From Malus domestica (lineage: Eukaryota > Streptophyta > Magnoliopsida > Rosales > Rosaceae), in assembly GCF_042453785.1 (NCBI RefSeq), contig NC_091673.1, positions 317,501 through 381,500 of the forward strand: DNA of 64,000 nt, in the 5' to 3' direction. Each line of letters opens with the position of its first letter. Within the stretch, counting starts at the first letter, position 1. Made by a program: the position numbers and the translations under genes. The notes below the pieces were generated by a model. It ran no database searches and was not told the DNA's origin. It saw only the letters and a program-made list of their open reading frames with translations. Positions 11,950 through 24,700 of this stretch are shown in pieces.

Positions 11950-12260
11950 ATATAACTTTGCTAAGGACATGAGTGAAACGAGTGTAAAATATCACACTGT
12001 TTGGTTTCGTAACTATAACACAAAATGATTGCATGTAAAGAGAGGAATAGAGGGATACTGATATTATTACTTCACTTCTTTTTTTTTCACTATGTTTGTG
12101 ATCACACACGGAATGCTCTTTATATAAAGCCACATCATGAAAGTTTACAAAAAATAAAATGATTGTCTTTCGAAAAACCTCACATATCAACAATAACACA
12201 ACTATTCTTAAGTCTTCTTCACTATTAGCTAAAGTATGTGGGCATACATTCCCACGTTTT
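11950..12260 (-). mobile_element. Probable old LTR remnant
   Basis: Read on the minus strand, this stretch has an LTR-like order: a TATATAAAG promoter motif (near 12119-12127) followed downstream by GTGATATTTTACAC, a motif also present near the end of the solo LTR at 47647-48051. No paired LTR or target duplication was found. The minus ORF over 11927-12367 is probably fortuitous. Treated as a weak fossil call. Confidence 0.3.
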
Positions 12261-12758
12261 TTACAATAATTTACAAGTAAAAATAGTTTTTCACACTTCA
12301 CAACCTTAACCCTGAAAATTATAGGGTCCAGCAACCGAATTATGTTTCTGTACAGACCCAAACACAAAAAAATTTATCTACCCACTCTCTGATTTGTCGT
12401 ATTTACCCCGACCTACATGTGGTGAAGAAAACAAAAGATTTTTTGAGTATGATCGACAATGATACATTACTTATCATTATACAAATGATGAGATATGTGT
12501 ATTAAAAAATTTATAATTTAAAAAATAAAATTTATCACTATTTACCTAAAAACACGGTACACCTGCGTTCCTTCGTAATAAAAAATTTCTCTAAAGAAAA
12601 CCCCCCAACTCCTTGACCCGACCAGAGAGGAACCCAACCAACCCAGATCCTAAAACACAAAAACACACACTCTCTCTCTCATACACTTCGAGGGTTCGAG
12701 TAACGTTTGAACCCATAAAACCTATCCCTCGTCTGCGAATCCCTCCCCTTCTCTCATT

Positions 12759-15700
12759 ATGAGAGGCTTAATCTCAAAGGCGAAGCTCCTGGCAAGTAGC
12801 AGGCCATGGCGCCCATCTCTGCGCAGCTACAGCTTGATCCCCATGGTCATTGAGCACTCCTCCCGAGGGGAACGCGCGTACGACATCTTCTCCCGCCTCC
12901 TTAAGGAGCGGATCATTTGCATCAACGGACCCATCGACGACGACACTTCCCACGTCGTCGTCGCGCAGCTTCTCTACTTGGAATCCGAGAACCCGTCGAA
13001 GCCCATCCACATGTACCTTAATTCCCCCGGTGGTCACGTCACTGCAGGTCCTTTTGTTATTTCCCATTTTTATTTCTGTTTAATTTTTTATAGGTTGTGT
13101 GAAATTCTCGTGCTTTAATTTACATATTGTTTTGGTTTGCGATTTGCCGATTGCAATTTTGAGATGTCAGAAATGAGATAGTCGATTTTGTTTTATAGAT
13201 TTTAACCCGATTTCGACTTCCATTTCACCACCTGGTTTACTTATTTGTGTTTTTGGTTGTTTGTTTGTTGTTATATTAACAGTAGAATGAGTTTATATTC
13301 GCAGTATCTGTTTCTCGAAAATGAATTTTGATAATCGATGAGGTTATTTATAAGCTCGAAATCTGTAGCGCAATGTTTATCTTTGTTGAATATATGTGGA
13401 CAGTGAATTTATTCTAACGGTTAGAATTCCTTTGTCCCACATTGGCCAGAAGGCTTGGGAACAAACCATTTATATAGAATTACCCGCTCTAACTAATACA
13501 GAGGCCTTTTGTATTAAAACCCCACGCCGGATTGAGCAGGTGGCCAAGTGGGGATAGTATCGGTGTTGTTGGAGTGGACCCATGGTCCGTCTACCTGAAA
13601 TTTAAGATGGTACCCGAGCTAGGGACGGGTCCGTACATCCACGTGAACGGATGGGTCCCCTTTGGCCCTGCGCAAATGGGTGAGCCCCGACTTGGCTCCA
13701 AGTAGGCCAAGAGATGCCACGCGGCTTGGCTCTACGTGGTTGCCCATGTGTGGAACCTCTACGTGTGACCCATAAAATGGGGTCTCACGTGCGGAGGAAT
13801 GTTAGAATTCCTTTGTCCCACATCGGCCAGAAGACTTGAGAACAAGCCATTTATATAGAATTACCCCACTCGAACTAATACCGAGACCTTTTGTATTAAA
13901 ACCCCACACCTGACGGATTGAGCAGGTGGCCAAGTGGGGACAGTATCGGTGTTGTTGGAGTGGGACCATGGCCCGTCTACCTGAAATTTAAGACTAACTT
14001 GTACCCGTGAAATCTGTAATCTTTTCTTTGTGGGTGTTTGGGCCCAAAATAATAGTTTGGGCCGAGGGTAGGATCACTCTCGGCCCAGGAGGCCGAGCGG
14101 CAAAAGGACCATGGATCAGTCAACCCGTGGGAGTCCAAACCTAGGGCGGTTAGGACGAATCCTAGTGCAATGGGGAGTCTCGACGGGATCGAATATCCAG
14201 GAAACTAATCCAGCTTAGCTAAGGACTAGGTTCATAGTCTTAGTAGGTGTAGGACTGGTTGAGGTGATCCGGAGAGGGAAACCTAGTCCGAGTAGGATGT
14301 AAACTCGGACTCAAGGTTCAGTACTATAAATAGGGGACGCTGTGCATCAGGAGAAGCCCCTACAAAATCAATACAAAATTGCCCTGCGCAGACTCTCACA
14401 ACTTGAGATTTTTTCTTTTTCCTTTTTTCGCTGACACATCTTCCGTTGGCATCAACAGCACTGTGGAAGCAACCGGTGATATCTTAAGTCGGCATAGATA
14501 GCTCTGTCACCGTAGAGTCAGTCAGTCTTGCAGTATCTTCCGTTGGCATCAACAGCACTGCGGCAAGAACGATTGATTACCTATCCAAGTCTCGGTCGAG
14601 AAGGGTTTCTGAATCCTTATTGGTCGGGGTCATCTCATTAGCCTTCTCGGCGAAGTGAGGTGTTACAGTTATTATATTCGGCACGTCGAAAGCCGAATTC
14701 GGTTCGTGAACTTCGTAAGAATAGCAGCCTTGTCTTCAGGCTCGAGAACCTAAGAGGCCGAGACGTGTTCCTTTCTCGGCCGCAATCGCAAGACGCAGAA
14801 GTCAGTAGCGCGACCCAACGCAACATCATCAAATTTACTCCTCGGCCGAGCTCGGCCGACGAGTTGGCACGCCCCGCAATCACCGAAGGACGTAGTCAGC
14901 TTAGAAAATACTCGGCCTGCGCGCCACGTAGGCTTTGTAGTTTCTAGGGTCAACATTTTGGCACGCCCGGTGGGACCTAGTGCTAAACTACGAAGTTCAT
15001 GCCAATTGAAACACGATCGGTAAAAAAGAAGACAGCTATGGGAAAGTCGATAGCCGATTTACCGAGTCAGAGCATAGGACAGAGTGTGCCACAGGCGCAG
15101 AATCCCCTTAGCGCTGGTACACATGAGTCCACGAGCACGACTCGCCGAGAGAGAGAAGTTAATCTCGGCGGTCAACTCCGTGGTTTAGAGATCCCTAACA
15201 GAAACACATGCGTTCTCAATGAAGGGATAATAGAGGAGTGTGACGAGGATGGTGGTGAAGGATCTGACCCACCAACGAGGTCGTTTCTCCGAAAGCGACT
15301 GGACGAGCAATCTCGGTCAGTCGAGCAGACGTTCAGTCGAGGTATCGATAAGCTGACGCGATACTCAGTGCCAATGATCGACAAACCAAGCTGCTCGAAA
15401 TGCTGGTTAGTAAAGTTGGTGGCAGCAGACCTTTCGACCTTCTCCAGCATTGTCCCCCAGGAAACAATCCGGTACCGATTGTACCGGTCGATCCTATTCC
15501 TGCTCTGCTCAAACCAATTAACTTGGAGAAAGGAGGGGGGTCGAATAGTAGGACGGACGGGACCGACCAGAGGGTCGAAGCAACACCTGTTGATATGACC
15601 GAAGTTCAGCGGATGATCGACTCGGCCATGAAGAAAGGGCCGAAGTTTCCCAAGTTCATTCATCCGTACCCAGCTTACGTGGAAACGTTTGGGTACCCGA

Positions 15701-18700
15701 AGGGTTTCAAGATCCCAGATTTTAGTCTTTTTGCCGGTGAGTCGTCCCTGTCTTCGTTGGAACACGTGGCTCGTTTCACCGCGCAATGCGGAGATGTTAA
15801 TAGTGACTTTCATAAGTTACGGCTGTTCAACTTCTCATTGACCGGTTCGGCATTCGCTTGGTACATTAATTTACCCCCCAATTCCGTCCAGAACTGGGAA
15901 GAGTTGGTCGAGAAATTCCATGAGCAGTTTTATCGGCCAGGAATGGAGATGTCAGTTTCTTCGTTAGCAAGGATGGCTCAGGCATATGATGAATCACCAA
16001 TGGATTATCTTACTAGGTTCAAGTCAGCCAGCAATTGGTGCCGAGTACCTTTACCCGAAGTAGAGTTCGTCAGGCTTGCTTTGAACGGATTAGACGTCGA
16101 ATATAAAAAGAAATTCCTGGGGGCAAACTTTCGGGACATGTACGAATTAGCCCAACATGTCGAACAGTATGACTATTTGCTCCGCGAGGAGAAGGTTTCG
16201 AAAACGCCATCTCGGGGGACGCTTTACAAGAATCCTACCGTCAACTATGCGTCCACCGAGGAGGAATGCGTTAGTGTGGATGCGGCCGAGATAGTGATAG
16301 ATAAGCCATACGTGTGCAAGGCGTTGACTCAGGTTGATTCTAGAGAAGTCAAAGGCCGCTCGGCCACTGAAGGAGCATTGAAACCGTCAAAGGTTTACAC
16401 TTTTGATATTACCAAGGCTGACGCAATTTTTGACCAACTGTTGTCCGTAAGAATTATCAAGCTTCGACCTGGTCACAATATTCCTAAGGCTGAAGAGCTT
16501 AAGGGAAAGGTGTATTGCAAATATCACAATTCGAGCAAACATACGACAAACAATTGTGTCGTATTTCGCGACAACGTCCAAAGCTGGATTGATAATGGTA
16601 AACTGAAATTTCCCGAGAAGAAGATGGGTATTGACACTGATCCGTTCCCTACGGCAACCGTGAATATGGTCGACGCGTGCCTACCTAAGGACAAAGGGAA
16701 AGGGAAGGCTGAAGTCGTTACGACGCAACGTTTTCAGACTCAGAATTCTCGGCCACGCTTCATGGCCGATTTCCGTTCAAACGCACCACCTACGGCTTTA
16801 ACGGGACCCGCTGTTGTCAAACCTATGATGGATTATACTACCGATGAAGACAGCGGGACGGCGGTTTTGTGCAGGAAATGTAGAACAAAGGTCGAGAGTG
16901 AGTCAGAGGAGAAGCCCCCTTCACTTGGGACGGAACGACCCGTGGCCGTAACCCGGCGTAATGTCGCCAATATAGGCCAACATCAAGGGGTTTTTGACAG
17001 GCTTGGTCCTAGAGTACGGATGGAAGAGATACCCCCGGTCCGGAGGCGCCTCGATTTTGATGATTCGTTCTATGACGATGATTACTACAAACGAAATTCT
17101 AGCAGCTCAGAATCATCGCGGAGCCAGAAAACCTTCAAACCTCCTGAACCTAAAGATCAACGGTGGTATACATATCATTCTTCGAGGGGAGTTTACACGA
17201 CACTGTCCAAATCCCAGAAACGTAGGCACCAAAGGATAGATTGCATGGCTCGCCGACGGGCAGCCCATGAAACTTCGGTCCCTAGATGGCGGCCGAAGGA
17301 CACAATTGCGCCCGATGATGAGCGACCAAGTCCCTCCATCATGACAGAGTTGGTTCAAGGGAAACGGTTGGTCGACCGAGCTGTTGAAACTACGTTCGAG
17401 GAGGCTGATAAACGGATCAAACTTCTTCTTCGGCCAGGGGAGATGAAGGCACGGCTCGAGTTTTTCAGGCAAGAGGCCGAAAGCAAATTCGTACCGTCAG
17501 CTATACAAGAACCTTTGATCAAAATTCGACGGAATTTGCATCCACCATTCCTTGGGGAGTCTTTGGAGTATACGCGAGAATTTCATAAGAAACATTCGGC
17601 CAACGATTTGTGTGGTTTGCCGAAAGCATGCCAGGACACCATTGATCTGGTTCTGGCTTGTCCGGATGCTGAGCGGATCATCCAGAAGACCTCAGATCCA
17701 GGATTGAAAGCAAGGTTCCAGCACATACGAGAAGCTCGTGTCCTTGGATTTGGAGTCGACCCGTATACCGATATCGATACAGCCGACCTTCCTTTCTCGC
17801 TCGAGGACCTTCAGTATTTGCGATATCACTTTGAAGAATTTTCAGCGGTCTCTCTCTTCGGCCTTACGGCTGATGAAATCACACGTATTGCCCGTCTAGA
17901 TGCTTATCTCGACACGAGGGATGCTCGGCTATATTACCAGGAGCAGGTTCAGGTCCTGACCCCAAACACATTGTCAATCTCTGAAGTGGTAACACAGAAC
18001 CAACACGTCGCCGAAGCAGCTCCGCCGAGTGACGTCATTGAAGAAGGAACAGAAGAGTATCGGTGTCTGACTCTGACGACAACTGAGTCCGTAGTCGCCG
18101 ACCAACCGAACGAGGAGGGTCTTGACCAGATGGGCCCATCAGTCCTGGATAATATGGAAATCGGTATGGTTCATGTGTTACCTGCTGATTTCCAGTCAAG
18201 CACGGCTCAACCAAATTTCCTTGATGGCGATGTGGTTGCTGAGGAACCTGGCCATGTTGATTTTGTGTCTATTGCTGAAGGCGAGTCAACGACAAAAGAT
18301 GATAATCTAAAGGCCGCTTTGGCCGAATTGTTCCTTCGTTCATCATCGGCCAAGCTCCACCATTTAAAGCCATTGTATGTGACGGCCCATATCGAGGGAT
18401 ATCCAGTTTCTAAAGTTTTTGTCGATTGTGGAGCTACCGTCAACATCATGCCTCTGAACATCATGAAGGCCTTACGCCGTTCGAATGACGAGCTCATTCC
18501 GTCAGGAATCACAATGAGTAGTTTTGTCGGCGACAAATCCCAAACAAAAGGGGTACTTCCGTTAACTGTCAATATTGCTGGTCGCACCCACATGACCGCC
18601 TTTTTCGTAGTTGATTCCAAAACCGAGTATAATGCACTGCTCGGCCGAGATTGGATCCATCAAACTAGCTGTATTCCTTCTTCGTTGTGTCAAGTGCTTG

Positions 18701-21700
18701 TCTTTTGGGACGGCAAATCGGTCACTATTCATCCGGCCGATAGCCAACCCTTTCAAAGCTAACATGATCCAAGCCCGGTATTATGATGACCACGTCGGCT
18801 ACATTACATTGCAAGGCTTCAATGAAGACGGACGGCCGACTCGGATTTCGGTTCAGAAAGCTATCGAGGTTGGCGCCGAGACTGTCCATCAGGATTCGGC
18901 GAGACTCGGATTGGCTAATTTTCTCCCCGAATCTGATGTCTGACACAGACCAGGACAAACGTAGGGCCGCGGTTTCATCTACGATGGAACGACTGCTGGC
19001 CCATTGGTATACTATATCTCGGCAACCGAATTCAGGTGTTAACCTCGTCGAATTCCTTGCTGAAGAGGATCCTGGTCCTGCCCTATCTTTTGATCAAGTT
19101 CGAGCCGCCCCGGCCGAGCTCGAGGATTATCGGCCCCAAGTTAAGGACCCCCTAGAAGAAATTAATGTTGGGACGGCCGGTGACCCACGGCCTGTGTTTG
19201 TTAGCGCTTTACTCCCTCAACAAATGAAGGACGAGTTGCGGGCCTTACTTACGGAATTCAAAGATTGTTTTGCTTGGAGTTATCATGAAATGCCCGGTTT
19301 AGATCGTGCTCTGGTCGAGCATGAATTACCTATTAAGCCCGGATTCAAGCCTTTCCGTCAGCCACCTCGTCGATTCTCGACCGAAGTACAACTTAGTATC
19401 AAGGACGAACTAGTTCGGCTTTTGAAAGCCGGATTCATTCGGACAGCTCGATATGTCGAATGGTTGGCGAATATTGTTCCTGTATTAAAAAAAAATGGTG
19501 CACTGCGCATCTGTACCGATTTTCGAAATCTAAATCTGGCAACGCCCAAAGATGAGTATACAATGCCAATTTCAGATTTGTTAATCGATGCCGCGGCGAA
19601 TCATGTGATCTTGTCCTTTATGGATGGACATGCCGGGTACAACCAAATATTTATTGCCGAAGCCGACGTGCACAAAACTGCTTTCCGTTGCCCGGGGGCA
19701 CTCGGCACTTACGAATGGGTTGTCATGCCATTCGGCCTCAAGAATGCCGGCGCCACGTACCAACGGGCGATGAACACCATCTTCCATGATTTAATTGGCA
19801 CCATCGTCGAAGTTTATATCGACGATGTTGTCGTCAAATCTAAACGCCGACAGACACATCTGGACGATCTCCGACAGGCTTTCCTCCGCATGCGTCAGCA
19901 CAACCTCAAGATGAATCCTGCCAAGTGTGCCTTCGGTGTATCGGCCGGGAATTTTCTTGGTTTTCTCGTACATCATCGTGGGATTGAAGTCGATGAGAAT
20001 AAGGCTCGCGCAATCATCACTGCTCCACCCCCAACAACGAAGAAACAATTACAATCCTTACTCGGCCAGATCAATTTTTTACGCCGATTTATTGCTAATT
20101 CGGCAGGTAAGATGAAAGCGTTTTCCACTCTTTTGAAACTCAAGGACTCAGATAGGTTCGTGTGGAATGAGGAGCATCAGGCGGCGTTTACACAGATAAA
20201 GGTTTCTCTCACAAATCCACCTGTCCTGGTCCCTCCTCAGCGCGGTAAGCCTCTCAAGCTATACATTTTGGCGGCCGAGGAGTCCATCGGTTGCCTCCTC
20301 GCGCAAGACAACGATGCCGGACGGGAACATGCTATCTTCTACCTCAGCCGTAATCTGAGCCATCCGGAGATCAATTATTCCGCCGTTGAGAAGCTCTGTC
20401 TCGCCGTATTTTTCGCTGCATCCAAGCTTCGGCATTACATGCTCCCGGCGGTCACCCAAGTCATTGCCCAGACCGACGTTATCCGGTACATGCTTACCCG
20501 GCCAATTGTGAAGGGCCGAATTGGGAAATGGACAATGGCGTTGTCCGAGTTCAGTTTGCAATACGTGCCGCAAAAGGCTGTGAAGGGACAGGCATTGGCC
20601 GATTTCCTTGCCCAGCACCCTTCGCCTTACGGTTTTGGGAGTGCTGACGTCGAAATCGGCATGGTGGTGACCCGCGACAACTATTGGACGATGTATTTCG
20701 ATGGTTCTAGTACTTCGTCCTCGGCCGGCGCAGGCATCGTCATTCAATCTCCCCACAACGATCGTTGGTATTTTTCGCTCAAATTGGATTTCGACTGCAC
20801 CAATAATCAGGTCGAATACGAGGCGCTGGTCATTGGTCTGGGCCTCCTTCTTGACTTACATGCCACTCGTGTCTTCGTCCTTGGGGATTCTGAACTAGTG
20901 ATTAACCAAATTAATGGGTCTTTTCGCTGCATGAGTTGTACTCTGGCGCCTTACCATATGGTCGCCAGCTATTTGGCCGAGTCTTTTGACGGTATTACAT
21001 TCGAGCATATTTCTCGGGTTCATAATACCGACGCAGACGAGTTGGCTCAAATCGCCTCCGGTGCACAACTCATGGGGGGCAAGCTAGGCCGGGAGATACC
21101 AATATTACGACAATTATACCCGGCCTTGTTTGATCAGCAAATCTTCCGTCGAGACAATGTGATACGCACCAGGGTCATGTCCCTGCCTTCGTTGTTAAAT
21201 CGGCAGGACTCTATAGAAATTTGCGCGGCCGAGGCAGTACCAGAGGATTGGAGAAAGCCCATTATGCAGTACCTTGACAATCCTAACGGAAAACATAGTC
21301 GCAGGACACGGGTTCACGCCACGAACTATGTCACGTACCAGAACGAGTTGTACCGAAAGGGCGAAGATGGTTTGTTATTGCTATGCCTCGGCCCCCAAGA
21401 GAGTGCTCGAGCGATCTCAGAGGTTCATGAAGGGGTATGTGGAGCTCACCAGTCTGGACGGAAAATGCGATGGCTACTCCGACGACACGGTTATTTTTGG
21501 CCGAGAATACTGAAAGATTGTATCGAGTTTGCACGGGGATGCGTGCAGTGCCAAATCCATGGGCCTATACAAAGGGTCTCGGCCGAATCACTACATTCGG
21601 TCATTAAGCCGTGGCCGTTTAGAGGATGGGCCATGGACGTAATCGGCAAAATCACGCCGACTTCCGGAGCTGCTAAGCATGCATGGATAATAGTCGCAAC

Positions 21701-24700
21701 TGATTACTTTACTAAGTGGGTCGAAGCAAAATCATATGCCGAGTTAACATCTAAAGAAGTTTGCGACTTTGTGGAGGAGCACATTGTGACCCGATTCGGT
21801 GTGCCAGAAACGATCATAACCGACAATGGAACAATTTTCACAGCCGAAAGGTTTAAAGAATACACGGCCAGTTTGAAAATTCGGCTGGAACAGTCCACAC
21901 CGTATTATCCACAGGCGAATGGGCAGGCCGAGGCAAGTAATAAAGTGTTGATTGGCATCCTCGAAAAAATAATAAAAGAAAGGCCTGGCATGTGGCATTT
22001 GAAGTTGAACGAGGCATTATGGGCATACCGAACGTCGCCCCGATCGGCGACTGCAACAACCCCATACGCATTGACCTATGGACACGATGCGGTGCTACCA
22101 GTCGAGTTGAGCATAAATTCGTTGCGATTAATTGAACAAAGTAGTTTGTTTAGCGCCGAATATAATCAGTCCATGAGACAGGAACTAGAAGATTTGGAAG
22201 AGGCGCGACTTGACGCTTATAACTTATTGGTGGCACAAAAACAGATTGCCGAGCGAGCCTATAATCAAAAGGTACGACAGAAAACGTTCGGCGAGGGCGA
22301 ATTAGTGTGGCAAACGGTGTTGCCCGTAGGAATAAAAGATCCCAGGTTCGGCAAGTGGTCGCCAAATTGGGAAGGGCCGTTCATTGTGCATAAGGTATAC
22401 GGGAAAGGGGCGTATCATCTTAAAGACCGGACTGGAGTAGTTCACAAATTACCGATTAATGGAAAGTTCTTGAAGAAATACTATCCGGTCACATGGGAAA
22501 TGCGTGAATAAAAAAGTTGTACCAGTAGGAAAAAATCATTCCATTAAGATTGATAGGTATTACAAAATGAGTAGGTCGAATACATTCAAGGAGACGAGGG
22601 AAGAAGAGTGCTGAGCAGTCAACTCCAACCACCGCACGTCGGCCATGATGACTTCGGCCTGCCGATTCTTTTTGTCCAGCTTCAGCCGCTCGACCTGTTT
22701 TTTGGCCGCCGCATACTCAGTTAGGCGATTCTTCCCACCTGACTCGAAGTCCCTCGCAAGCTCAGAAGCAATGGCCGACCGGCGTTTTGCTAGTTCGGCC
22801 ATCTGACGGTCGAGCTCGGCTAACGCTTCTCCTTTTGCCCGTAGATCGTCAATCTTCGGACGGAGGGTGTCTTGAACGGCCGTGGCGGCTTGCAGGTCTT
22901 GTTCGGCCTTCAGAGCAGTCTGGAAGATACTAAATGTCTCCCGAACGCGCTCCAAGGCAGATGATGCCCGAACAATGGCATCTCCGCTCAGGCGACCGTC
23001 GGCTCCAAGGTCGTTCAAACACACGCCGAGCAGATCAAGACCGTTGCGCTCAAGTACTTGCGATGATGAGAGCGATAGGACTTCTCGCAACTGGGTTAGG
23101 GCGTTTGGATCGGCAGCCTCAGTCGGAGCGGCCGAAGGGCCGGACTCTGCAGTCGTGCTGGAGAGGAGGGCTTTGAATTCAACCTCCCATGAAGCCTGCA
23201 CGAATAGACAAGGTTAAGCTTAAAGGAAGTCATGACAAGAATAGTAAGAAGGCGTCGTTTTTTTTTTATTTTAACCTGCCGAGAGGAGACCTCGGCCATG
23301 TCCCCAGGATCGTTGCTCGAACCTAAAGAACTCAATGGCCGAGCCCAGTGTCTCAGATTGCTTCTCACTTCACGTGGCCGATGGAGGTTATCTACGTTTG
23401 ATGGCCACTGAGGCGGCCAGGAAATATAGACAACGCCCTTCGGCGCATAGAATTGACGGTGAAAAGAATGTACAGGCACCTGACATTTAGTATTTTCCTT
23501 GTTTAGAATTCTAAAGCAGAAAAGAAATCAGGAGGAGACAATTGAAGGTACTTACAAAAGCCGAGGTAACCTCCTGTGGAGGAATGTGGAAGCCTTGGTC
23601 TTGAGGATGGACCGGCGATTCCGCCGTGGCCTCGGGTTCCTCGAGCAGCCGTTTGCCACGGTCGGCTGCCGATGGGCCGACTGGCGCAGCTGCTTCAGAG
23701 GAGGCCGGGACGTCCTGGTCCTGAGAAGGAACGAGAGATTCAGCCACCGGGGTCGGTTCCTCGACCGTGCGCTTGCCACGATTGGCTGAGGAGGGGCCGG
23801 TTTGAACCGCCATCTCGGATACTGGAGGAGGTTGTCGACGAGTATGAGGACGATGCGCCAACGGGACCTCGTCGCTCCCCTCACTCTCTTCCAACACGAG
23901 GATCGAGGGCTTTGGATTCTTGGGAGATGTTCCCTCGGTCGTAGAAACCGCCTGTTGTGAGACAGGTGCCTTCTCGATAGAGGGAGGTACAATCGATGCG
24001 CCGGCCATAGAGGCAGGCCGCGCTAGGGCCGTCTCTGCGGCCGAAACCGGCTGTTTCTCGACCCCAGAATGACCGGCGGCGGGAGAAGGGGAAGCACTGG
24101 GAGTCGTCGTGCGACTGGAGATAACGTGGATCTCCCGTGCACCTTTCTTCGCCATTTGTTTAACCCGCTTAGCAGGCGGGGAAGGCTCGACAGCCGGCTC
24201 AGCTTCTTGGCGAGGCCGTTTGATCAGCATGGCCCTACCAGCGGGTTTGTCCTTTTGGGCCGCGACCGATTTTTTCCCGGCCGTGGCAGCGGCAACTGCT
24301 TCCGTCTTTCTCAAGGGCCGACTACCTAAAAAGATAAAGACAATTCAGTAAGGCAAATCAATATGCAAGGTTGATGGAAAGGAGGAAAATGGAACAGGTA
24401 CCTTGAGGATGAGGGGCCGAGGCCTTCTTAGGCCGGTCACCGAAGAGTCTGCTAAGCACATCTTCGACCGGCGCACCAAAGAATTCCTGGGTGTATTTCT
24501 CCCACCACTCACCAAAGGTGTCGGTGCAATGGGTTTCCGGGGTGGCTGGTCGAAGGCGGAATTTTTGGCAGCGCTCTTGGAACTCCCTCACGGCGGTTCT
24601 ACACTCCTTCTCAGAGGAACGAGGTTCGCGTCCACGGCTTAGGACCGTTCGGGAGGAAAGAAGGGGGATAGGGCAGCCCTGAAGGTAGCCAAGCTGACGG

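Larger units (their letters stand above)
10007..12758. other. Intergenic region with SINE and probable LTR remnant
   Basis: No host gene is recognised. Contents: an imperfect two-copy repeat at about 10319-10413 (each with TATTAAGTCTGGTGGTTTCTCG); TA and TATG microsatellites at 10504-10545; a poly-C run at 11167-11180; a tRNA-derived SINE near 11496-11650; and a probable old LTR piece at 11950-12260. ORF 10877-11233 has no family resemblance and runs through the poly-C tract, so I do not call it. The last 150 bp before CLPP2 are pyrimidine-rich (CTCTCTCTC at 12670), as is usual for a plant 5' leader. Confidence 0.55.

Noticed and set aside
11927-12367. Minus-strand ORF of 146 codons
   Set aside because: No family resemblance and it overlaps a probable LTR remnant with a TATA-like motif, so noncoding is more likely.
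13419-13993. Cassandra-type TRIM
   Set aside because: The LTRs lack the 5S rRNA-like pol III segment that defines Cassandra, so it was kept as an unnamed TRIM.
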